In this document: positions 9,498-16,169 of the stretch, piece after piece | How positions within the stretch are numbered: the stretch's first letter is position 1 | Layout: every line of letters begins with the position of its first letter | Assembly (NCBI RefSeq): GCF_000621325.1 | Contig: NZ_JHYQ01000003.1 | Location: 1 to 64,000, forward strand | Length of the DNA stretch: 64,000 nt | Direction of reading: 5' to 3' | Origin: Thiothrix lacustris DSM 21227 | Lineage (GTDB): Bacteria > Pseudomonadota > Gammaproteobacteria > Thiotrichales > Thiotrichaceae | Notes under the pieces: generated by a model | Databases searched by the model: none | What the model was told of the DNA's origin: nothing | What the model saw: the letters and a program-made list of their open reading frames with translations, nothing else | Made by a program: the position numbers and the translations under genes

Positions 9498-10523
9498 ATG
9501 CGTATTTGGTTTAACAAGACATTTTCCAGCATCAGTTCCGTGTTTCACAACCTGCGCCAAGCGCGTATCGCAGGTGGAGTGACTGTTATTTATACCCATA
9601 CTAACCCGGCTGCTTCGGCATTTCTGGCAGCGGATGAAGCAATGGTTGAGCCCGCTGGTTTGGTAGGGGCAGCGTATCTGGATTGGTGTTTGGGCTTTTG
9701 CCAGCAACACCGGATTGATTACTTCTGGCCTGCCAAAGAGTCTGTGTTGATTGTGCAGCATCAAGCTGATTTTGCGCGGGTGGGGACGCAGCTCATTGCG
9801 GTTGCGACGCCGGAAACGCTGGCGCTGTTAAACCACAAAGGTGATTTTTACCGCACGTTGCCGCCTGAGGTGGCTCAGGCAATGGCTTGTATTGCGGTCA
9901 CTGATACAGCAGGCTTTGATCGGGCGGTGGCAGAACTGTCGCAACATTATGCGGCACTGTGTGTTAAACCAGCGGTCTCGGTATTTGGCTTAGGGTTCCG
10001 CATTCTGGATACGCAACGCGACAGTATTACGCACTTGCTAAAAGGCGTGGAATACGAAATTCCACTGACCGAATTGCGGGCAGGTATGGAACACACGTCA
10101 ACGTTTCCTGAGCTACTGGTGATGGAGCATTTGTCTGGCGCAGAATGGAGCGTGGATTGTGCTGGGCGTAACGGTGAGCTGTTATGCGGCATCCAGCGTA
10201 AAAAACATCCGTTGGCAGGCTACGGGCAGGAAATCGATAATAATGCCGCTATTCAGGGCATGGTGGAGCGTTTAACCGCACATTATGGCTTGAATGGTTT
10301 GTTCAATATCCAGTTCAAAGCGCGGGCAGATGGTGAGCCGAGTTTGCTGGAAATCAATCCGCGTCCCGCTGGTGGCTTCGGGATGGCGTGTTTGGCGGGG
10401 GTGAATCTGGCGGAGGTTTTCCTGCAAAGTCTGGTGGGTGAGACGGTAGTAATACCCCCTATTCGCTATGGCTTGCGGGTTGGTGAAGTCAGTACGCCAG
10501 TAGTGTTGCCCTCATTGGTCTGA
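9498..10523 (+). CDS. ATP-grasp ligase of the Ter biosynthetic module
   Basis: 341 aa. An ATP-grasp fold is supported by LLNHKGDFYRTLP at the start of the ATP-binding region, CVKPAVSVFGLGFRIL (an ATP-binding lysine strand), ELLVMEHLSGAEWSVDC (adenine-contacting linker and acidic residues) and the metal-binding C-terminal motif SLLEINPRPAGGFGM near residue 280. The enzyme should join a carboxylate to an amine or other nucleophile with ATP. It opens the rightward arm, divergent from the PRTase/HAD/CitE operon. Ter-linked ATP-grasp enzymes are a recognised part of the proposed nucleoside-like metabolite pathway. The substrate is unknown. Confidence 0.85.
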   Translation: MRIWFNKTFSSISSVFHNLRQARIAGGVTVIYTHTNPAASAFLAADEAMVEPAGLVGAAYLDWCLGFCQQHRIDYFWPAKESVLIVQHQADFARVGTQLIAVATPETLALLNHKGDFYRTLPPEVAQAMACIAVTDTAGFDRAVAELSQHYAALCVKPAVSVFGLGFRILDTQRDSITHLLKGVEYEIPLTELRAGMEHTSTFPELLVMEHLSGAEWSVDCAGRNGELLCGIQRKKHPLAGYGQEIDNNAAIQGMVERLTAHYGLNGLFNIQFKARADGEPSLLEINPRPAGGFGMACLAGVNLAEVFLQSLVGETVVIPPIRYGLRVGEVSTPVVLPSLV

Positions 10524-10613
10524 AATAACCTGACAATTCTAGGTGAGTGTTGCTTGCATTTAGGCGACTCTCTAAGATGTTGGTAGTCAATAATACAAAT
10601 AGGATACATATTC

Positions 10614-11216
10614 ATGGCTGTTAGTTTAAGCAAAGGACAACGCATTTCTTTAGAAAAAAGCAATGGCGCTGGCTTGAGTAAAGTTCGCATGGGTTTGGGC
10701 TGGGATCCGGTACAAGCACCTAAGAAAAGTGGTTTCTTCGGTAGCATGTTTGGCGGCGGTGGTGGTGCTGAAGACATTGACCTTGATGCTTCTTGCTTGC
10801 TGCTGGATGCACAAAAAAACCTGCTGGATGTGGTGTGGTTCCGCCAATTGCAAAGCCGCGATGGTTCGATCAAGCATTCCGGCGACAACCTGACGGGCGA
10901 AGGTTCTGGCGATGATGAAGTCATTTTCGTTGACCTGAGCAGCTTGCCGGGCAATGTTGCACATTTGGCCTTTACGGTGTGTTCTTTCCGTGGGCAAACC
11001 TTTAATGAAGTTGAAGGCGCGTTTTGCCGCTTGGTCGACGACACCAATAATAGCGAAATGGCGAAATTCAACCTGTCCGAAAAAGGTGTCCACACGGGTG
11101 TAGTCATGGCGATTATCAGCCGTGACGGCGCAGGTTGGCAGATGAAAGCAGTCGGTACACCCACGGCTGGTGCTGTTGCGAACGATATGATGCCAGCGAT
11201 TTTGGCTGCTATCTAG
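10614..11216 (+). CDS. TerD-family protein (TerZ-like)
   Basis: 200 aa. A TerD domain protein, probably calcium-binding and cytoplasmic. It opens with the family block SLSKGQRISLEK and GLGWDP. A glycine-rich insertion (GSMFGGGGGAEDI) precedes the acidic DIDLDASCLLLD motif. A second acidic loop, GDNLTGEGSGDDEV, follows; these Asp-rich loops are the expected Ca2+ sites. The inserted Gly-rich segment and the ending VVMAIISRDGAGWQMKAVG make it closer to TerZ than to TerD/E. It sits 10 nt upstream of terA with an AGGAG ribosome site between them. TerZ proteins take part in resistance to tellurite, phage and colicins in other bacteria; the phenotype here is unknown. Confidence 0.85.
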   Translation: MAVSLSKGQRISLEKSNGAGLSKVRMGLGWDPVQAPKKSGFFGSMFGGGGGAEDIDLDASCLLLDAQKNLLDVVWFRQLQSRDGSIKHSGDNLTGEGSGDDEVIFVDLSSLPGNVAHLAFTVCSFRGQTFNEVEGAFCRLVDDTNNSEMAKFNLSEKGVHTGVVMAIISRDGAGWQMKAVGTPTAGAVANDMMPAILAAI

Positions 11217-11226
11217 GAGTACTGCA

Positions 11227-12441
11227 ATGTCAGTGACACAATTGGTTGCTGGGGCAAATTGCCCAGTACCGTCTGAAAAACTTCAGGTTGAGGTCACGTT
11301 GTCGCCTGCACAAATCAGCGGGGCGGAGGTGGATATTTCCGCCTTTGCCTTGACTGGCAGTGGCAAAGTGCGTGGCGATGATGACATGGTATTTTATGGT
11401 CAGCCGCGCCCCGGTAATGGCAGCGTGGCGTTTCTGGCGAATAGTGCCGGGCGTGCTGAGTTCAGCGTCGACATCCCGAAACTGCTGGCCAGCACCGAAA
11501 AAATTGCATTTACCGCGACAATTCACGAAAACCGCAAGACTTTTGGCGCGTTCACCAGCTTGCAAGTCACGGTGAAAAATGCAGCGGGACAGGCGGTACT
11601 TGTTGCCACTTTGCCAGCTACTGGCATGGTGGAGTCGGCGCTGATTTTGGGTGAATTGTATTTACGCCAAGGGCAGTGGAAATTCCGTGCCGTAGGGCAA
11701 GGCTTCGCTGGTGGCTTGAAACCATTGGCCGAGCATTTTGGGGTGGATATTAGTGATGCGCCAGCTCCAGCCGCCGCGCCGCCACCACCCGCACCCAGCC
11801 CCGCGAAGAAGCCCATTTCCCTGAGCAAAGTCACGCTGGATAAGGGAAAGCCGCGCGTTAGTCTGGAAAAGAAATCCGAAGGCTTCGGCGAAATTCGCAT
11901 CAACCTGAACTGGAATCGTGAGACAGCCCCCGCCGCCAAAAGTGGTGGTTTGTTGGGTGGCTTGTTCGGTGGTGGCAACAAAGGCATGGATCTGGATGTT
12001 GGCTGTTTATACGAACAGCGCGACGGTACAATCAGCGCGATTCAAGCCTTGGGCAACCGTTTTGGCTCATTCCGCAGCGACCCGTTTATCGAGCTGAAAG
12101 GCGATGACCGCACCGGCGCGATCAGTGAGGGCGAATGGCTGCATATCAATGGGCAGCAATGGCAAACCTTCAAGCGTGTGCTGGTGTATGCCTTTATCTA
12201 CGAAGGTGCACCAAACTGGGCGAAAACCGATGGTGTCGTGACCATTTACGTGCCGAACGAACCCCCGTTGGAAATTCGCATGACCGAAGGCGGCAATTCG
12301 CTCGGCATGTGCGCCGTGGTCTTGCTGGAAAACATCAATGGTACGTTACAGGTGAACCGCGAAGTACGTTACTTCAAGGGGCATCAGGAAATGGATCAAG
12401 CCTATCGCTGGGGATTAAACTGGCGAGCAGGTTCAAAATAA
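11227..12441 (+). CDS. terA: TerA-like tellurium resistance protein, two TerD-type domains
   Basis: 404 aa. Residues 1 to about 175 form a TerD-type domain (DISAFALTGSGKVRGDDDMVF and [20 protein letters not shown]). A proline/alanine-rich linker (about 178-200) follows. The C-terminal half repeats the fold in TerA style: SLEKKSEGFGEIRINLNWN, a Gly-rich insert (GGLLGGLFGGGNKG), MDLDVGCLYEQRDG and an ending with VRYFKGHQEMDQAY. That last block is typical of TerA and absent from TerD. It lies between terZ and a GTG-started terD with short gaps, so it is operonic. Known as a non-enzymatic scaffold in Ter complexes. Confidence 0.85.
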   Translation: MSVTQLVAGANCPVPSEKLQVEVTLSPAQISGAEVDISAFALTGSGKVRGDDDMVFYGQPRPGNGSVAFLANSAGRAEFSVDIPKLLASTEKIAFTATIHENRKTFGAFTSLQVTVKNAAGQAVLVATLPATGMVESALILGELYLRQGQWKFRAVGQGFAGGLKPLAEHFGVDISDAPAPAAAPPPPAPSPAKKPISLSKVTLDKGKPRVSLEKKSEGFGEIRINLNWNRETAPAAKSGGLLGGLFGGGNKGMDLDVGCLYEQRDGTISAIQALGNRFGSFRSDPFIELKGDDRTGAISEGEWLHINGQQWQTFKRVLVYAFIYEGAPNWAKTDGVVTIYVPNEPPLEIRMTEGGNSLGMCAVVLLENINGTLQVNREVRYFKGHQEMDQAYRWGLNWRAGSK

Positions 12442-12466
12442 GTGATGAAATCAAAGGAGAAGAGAC

Positions 12467-13045
12467 GTGGCTTTAAGTTTACAAAAAGGTGGTAACCTTT
12501 CATTAAGCAAAACTGACCCCAGTTTAACTAAAATCCTGATTGGTTTAGGCTGGGATGAACGCAGCACAGATGGGGCAGGTTTTGACCTTGATGCCAGTGC
12601 CTTTCTGCTGACTGCCAGCGGTAAAGTGCGTGGTGATGCAGATTTTATTTTCTACAACCAATTGAAATCGACCGATGGTTCCGTGGAACACACGGGCGAT
12701 AACCGCACCGGGCAAGGCGATGGCGACGATGAGTCGATGAAAGTGGACTTGAGCAAAGTGCCTGCCGAGGTTACGAAAGTTGCCTTCACGGTGACGATTC
12801 ATGATGCAGAAGCGCGTCGCCAAAACTTTGGGCAAGTCGCCAATGCGTTCATTCGTGTGGTGAATGATGCGACGGGCACTGAAGTCGTGCGTTACGATTT
12901 GGCAGAAGATTATTCTACCGAAACCGCGATGGTGTTCGGTGAATTATACCGCAATAACGAGGAATGGAAATTCCGTGCCGTGGGGCAAGGTTATGCGGGT
13001 GGTTTAAAAGCAATGTGTGACCAGTTTGGTATTCAAATTGGTTAA
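12467..13045 (+). CDS. terD: TerD/TerE-family calcium-binding stress protein, paralogue 1
   Basis: 192 aa, the canonical TerD length. Key blocks: [20 protein letters not shown], the acidic loop [12 protein letters not shown] (about residues 35-46), [20 protein letters not shown] (about 73-92), and [20 protein letters not shown] at the end. The Asp clusters are the Ca2+ sites known from TerD structures. The start is GTG, preceded by AAGGAG at a good distance. It is about 60% identical by eye to the next gene, so the two arose by tandem duplication. Which of them corresponds to TerD and which to TerE cannot be settled from sequence alone. Confidence 0.85.
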   Translation: MALSLQKGGNLSLSKTDPSLTKILIGLGWDERSTDGAGFDLDASAFLLTASGKVRGDADFIFYNQLKSTDGSVEHTGDNRTGQGDGDDESMKVDLSKVPAEVTKVAFTVTIHDAEARRQNFGQVANAFIRVVNDATGTEVVRYDLAEDYSTETAMVFGELYRNNEEWKFRAVGQGYAGGLKAMCDQFGIQIG

Positions 13046-13082
13046 TGTGATGACTCAATGACGAAAAGAATGGAGTTTTATA

Positions 13083-13661
13083 ATGGCTGTTAGTTTACAA
13101 AAAGGCGGCAACGTCTCTTTATCGAAAGAAGCACCTGGTTTGGCTGCTATTACTGTTGGCTTGGGTTGGGATACCCGTGCTACCGATGGTACTGATTTTG
13201 ACTTGGATGCATCCGTTTTCATGCTGGGCGAAGATGGCAAAGTGTTGTCAGATGATTCTTTCATCTTTTACAACAACAAGAAATCTTCTTGCGGTAATGT
13301 CGAACATCTAGGTGACAACAAGACCGGTGCTGGCGATGGCGATGATGAGCAAGTCAGCGTGAATCTGGCGGGTTTGGCTGAAACCGCCAAGAAACTGGTG
13401 TTCTCGGTCACGATTCATGACGCAGAAGCGCGTAAGCAAAACTTTGGTCAAGTCAGCAACGCTTACATCCGTTTGGTGAATAGCGCTGATGGCAAAGAAA
13501 TTGCCCGGTACGACCTGTCTGAAGATGCCAGCGTCGAAACAGCGATGTTGTTTGGTGAGATTTATCGCCATAACGCCGAGTGGAAATTCAAGGCGGTTGG
13601 TCAAGGCTTTGCCGGTGGTTTAGGGCCAATGGCTGCATCCATGGGCGTCAATCTTGGTTAA
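13083..13661 (+). CDS. terE: TerD/TerE-family calcium-binding stress protein, paralogue 2
   Basis: 192 aa, with the same architecture as its upstream neighbour: [53 protein letters not shown], and [20 protein letters not shown]. All acidic loop residues expected for Ca2+ binding are present. It is separated from paralogue 1 by 37 nt and is followed by a strong hairpin, so some transcripts probably end here before terC. TerD/E proteins gather on membranes or in complexes with TerC and TerB under stress. The TerE label is by position only. Confidence 0.83.
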   Translation: MAVSLQKGGNVSLSKEAPGLAAITVGLGWDTRATDGTDFDLDASVFMLGEDGKVLSDDSFIFYNNKKSSCGNVEHLGDNKTGAGDGDDEQVSVNLAGLAETAKKLVFSVTIHDAEARKQNFGQVSNAYIRLVNSADGKEIARYDLSEDASVETAMLFGEIYRHNAEWKFKAVGQGFAGGLGPMAASMGVNLG

Positions 13662-13690
13662 AGCATTGTAAACAATGCGCTTGGTTTACC

Positions 13691-13721
13691 ACAGGCATCT
13701 TATTCAGGATGCCTGTTTTGT
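13691..13721 (+). terminator. Rho-independent terminator/attenuator between terE and terC
   Basis: Nine-base-pair stem (ACAGGCATC at 13691-13699 with GATGCCTGT at 13708-13716), 8-nt loop, then TTTTGTTT. It lies ahead of the terC ribosome site, so it probably lowers rather than abolishes expression of terC-terB. A separate short palindrome, GCATTGTAAACAATGC, lies just upstream at 13663-13678. Confidence 0.7.
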
Positions 13722-13749
13722 TTGTTCATCAGGTAAAGTTAGAAGTTCT

Positions 13750-14790
13750 ATGTTCCAAGATTTTAAATATTCGTTTTTAGTGACTTTCCTCTGTGTGGGG
13801 GTGGCTATTTGGTGGGGGGCAACCACCTCGATGGGCATCGCCACTGCCATTTTTTTGGTGTTGGTATTGGGTATCATGGAAGTCAGCTTGTCGTTTGACA
13901 ATGCTGTCGTGAATGCCTCTGTCCTCAAAGAAATGGATGAGTACTGGCAGAAGATGTTTCTGACGGTCGGTATTCTGATTGCCGTTTTTGGGATGCGTTT
14001 AGTGTTCCCGATTGTGATCGTTGCCATTGCGACCGGGTTGGGTACATTCGATGTCATGCAGATGGCCTTGAATAATCCTCAAGAATACTCACGGCATTTG
14101 ATGGAAAGCCACGCGGGGATTGCGGCGTTCGGCGGCATGTTCCTATTATTGGTCTTCCTGAGCTTCATGTTTGATAATGAAAAGGAAGTGCATTGGCTTG
14201 AAGTGATTGAGCATAAAATGAGTGAGTTGGGTAAGTTGGATGTGATCAGTATTTTGATTGCGCTGGCTACCTTGTTTGCTTTGCAAGCCTTGTTGCCGAT
14301 AGATGATGCTACGCGCTTGACTATATTGATCGCGGGTTTGGGTGGGGTTGTCCTGTATATTGCGGTCAGCAGTCTGGATGTCTTTTTTGAAGATAAGGAA
14401 GAAGGCGACGCCGCCGTAAAAGTGGTGACTCGTAATGGTCTGGCCGGTTTCCTGTATCTGGAAGTGTTGGATGCATCCTTCTCGTTTGATGGGGTGATTG
14501 GCGCCTTTGCCATTACCAAAGACGTGGTGATTATCATGTTGGGTCTGGCGATTGGTGCGATGTTTGTGCGTTCCCTGACCGTACATTTAGTGCATAAAGG
14601 CACGCTGGATGAATACATTTATCTGGAGCATGGCGCACATTATGGTATCGGTGCGTTGGCTGTCATTATGCTATTCAGTATTCATTACCACATACCTGAA
14701 GTGATTACCGGATTAATTGGTGTAACGTTTATTGTGTTGTCGATTGTGTCATCACTGCGTTACAAAAAGAAACAGTTGGCTGAAGCCTAA
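13750..14790 (+). CDS. TerC-clan integral membrane protein, DUF475 type
   Basis: 346 aa from the ATG at 13750. The open frame reaches back to 13675, but that extension runs through the terminator hairpin and has no family resemblance, so the shorter start is chosen. About nine hydrophobic helices are visible. Signature acidic motifs lie in or next to helices: MEVSLSFDNAVVNASVL near the start and EVLDASFSFDGVIGAFA in the second half, an internal repeat typical of the TerC fold where Asp residues may bind metal. The length and the cytoplasmic MFDNEKEVHWLE loop fit DUF475 better than classical Alx/TerC. TerC proteins anchor Ter complexes at the membrane and have been linked to manganese export. 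Confidence 0.85.
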   Translation: MFQDFKYSFLVTFLCVGVAIWWGATTSMGIATAIFLVLVLGIMEVSLSFDNAVVNASVLKEMDEYWQKMFLTVGILIAVFGMRLVFPIVIVAIATGLGTFDVMQMALNNPQEYSRHLMESHAGIAAFGGMFLLLVFLSFMFDNEKEVHWLEVIEHKMSELGKLDVISILIALATLFALQALLPIDDATRLTILIAGLGGVVLYIAVSSLDVFFEDKEEGDAAVKVVTRNGLAGFLYLEVLDASFSFDGVIGAFAITKDVVIIMLGLAIGAMFVRSLTVHLVHKGTLDEYIYLEHGAHYGIGALAVIMLFSIHYHIPEVITGLIGVTFIVLSIVSSLRYKKKQLAEA

Positions 14791-14810
14791 GTGGAATAAG
14801 GAGATTATAC

Positions 14811-15266
14811 ATGTCATTTTTTGATACATTGAAAGAGAAAGCTGGGGAAGCCCGCGCTAAATTGACAACAGAAATCGGTAAATTCAAGAACCGTGAGTTC
14901 ATGGAAGCCTGTGTGGCCGGTTGTGGTTTGGTGGCGGCTGCCGATGGCAATATTGATTCGTCTGAAAAGCAGAAGATGATGAAGTTCATCCAGCAATCAG
15001 AAGAATTGAAAGTCTTTGACACCAAAGATGTGATTGCTGTTTTTAACAAAGTCACCGAAAACTTTGAGTTTGATAACGAAATCGGTAAAGCAGAAGCCCT
15101 GAAAATGATCGGTAAACTGCGTAGCAAGCCAGATGCTGCCCGTTTAATGGTTCGGGTTTGCATGGCCATCGGCAGTGCTGACGGTGACTTTGATGACAAA
15201 GAAAAGCAAATGGTGCGCGAAATGTGCCGTGACTTGAACATCCCGACGGACGATTTCGGCTTGTAA
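14811..15266 (+). CDS. terB: Tellurite resistance protein TerB
   Basis: 151 aa, the usual TerB length and all-helical. Two related acidic metal-binding motifs are visible: LVAAADGNIDSSEKQKM (about residues 40-56) and AIGSADGDFDDKEKQMV (about 121-137). A short amphipathic N-terminus (MSFFDTLKEKAGEARAKL) may contact membrane. An AAGGAG site lies 7 nt ahead of the ATG, and the gene follows terC by 20 nt. TerB binds TerC on the inner face of the membrane in Escherichia coli studies. It is the last rightward Ter gene; its stop codon directly abuts the end of the opposing nhaR gene. Confidence 0.92.
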   Translation: MSFFDTLKEKAGEARAKLTTEIGKFKNREFMEACVAGCGLVAAADGNIDSSEKQKMMKFIQQSEELKVFDTKDVIAVFNKVTENFEFDNEIGKAEALKMIGKLRSKPDAARLMVRVCMAIGSADGDFDDKEKQMVREMCRDLNIPTDDFGL

Positions 15267-16166
15267 TTAGAGCTTTGTCTGTAGCCAATCCTGCGCGTGT
15301 TTGGTGATTGCCAACACCGCAGGGTGGCTTATACGCCGTTCCACTGAAATGGCAAAAAACTGTTCCACTACATCGCTCGCTTGCCCGATGCAATGCATAT
15401 TGGGTTCTTGGGTGAAGGTCGTTTCCTGCACGGAAGGCGCAACAAATATCCCCGAGCCTGCCAGACCGAATGCGCGCATTAGGGCACTATCATCAAACTC
15501 ACCAATGATTTTCGGTGTCAGCTTTTGCTGATGAAACCACTGTTCCAATTCATTACGTACTGAAGTCCCTTCGCTGGGGATTAGCAGCGGCGCGTCATTC
15601 AGGCAGAGTGGAAATTCACCTTGTAGCTGCTCCTTGACCGAGGTATGCGCAAAAAAGCTGATGCAACTAGAACCCAGCCGATGGGAAAAGCCCTTGATGG
15701 GCATATTATTGGGCATTGGGCGGTCAGCAATCACTAATTCAATGCGATGCATCGCAAGTTCCCCTAGCAGGTCTGATAAAGGCCCTTCGGTACACACAAT
15801 ATGGATTTGTGGTGTCAGTTTCATCGCAGGTTCAAGAAGTTTGTAAGCAATGGTTTTGGGCACAACATCCACGACCCCGACCCTAAACAGTCGCGCCCGC
15901 TGCGAAGGGTGACTGCGTAAGGCTTGTTCCATGCTGCTACCCAATTGGAAAATCTCATCCGCATAACGACGGGCAACTTGTCCAGCTTCGGTCAGCTCCA
16001 GATTCCTGCCTTGTTTACGCAACAATTTTACACCCAGTGATTCTTCCAGCAGTTGCAATTGTCCGCTGATGGTTTGCGGGGTCAGGTTGAGGCTATCACA
16101 GGCACGGGCAATGCTCCCCAGCGTGGCAACTTCGCGAAAATAGTACAAGTGTTTGTAATTCAACAT
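15267..16166 (-). CDS. nhaR: LysR-family transcriptional regulator, NhaR-like
   Basis: 299 aa. The N-terminal winged helix begins MLNYKHLYYFREVATLGSIARAC with a recognition helix around LTPQTISGQLQLLE. This start and the TLGSIARA spelling are characteristic of NhaR, the sodium/pH-responsive activator of nhaA in enterobacteria. The effector domain (about residues 90-299) follows, with the NhaR-like stretch DVVPKTIAYKLLEPAM. No nhaA lies nearby. It follows the large helicase gene by 3 nt on the same strand, so the two are probably co-transcribed, and it meets terB head-on with no spacer. The target here is unknown: it could be a stress-induced sodium antiporter elsewhere or the adjacent genes. 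Confidence 0.82.
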   Translation of the reverse strand: MLNYKHLYYFREVATLGSIARACDSLNLTPQTISGQLQLLEESLGVKLLRKQGRNLELTEAGQVARRYADEIFQLGSSMEQALRSHPSQRARLFRVGVVDVVPKTIAYKLLEPAMKLTPQIHIVCTEGPLSDLLGELAMHRIELVIADRPMPNNMPIKGFSHRLGSSCISFFAHTSVKEQLQGEFPLCLNDAPLLIPSEGTSVRNELEQWFHQQKLTPKIIGEFDDSALMRAFGLAGSGIFVAPSVQETTFTQEPNMHCIGQASDVVEQFFAISVERRISHPAVLAITKHAQDWLQTKL

Positions 16167-16169
16167 GGT

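Noticed and set aside
13675-13749. N-terminal extension of the TerC-like protein by 25 codons
   Set aside because: It would be translated through the terE terminator hairpin and has no family resemblance; the ATG at 13750 starts a typical membrane protein.
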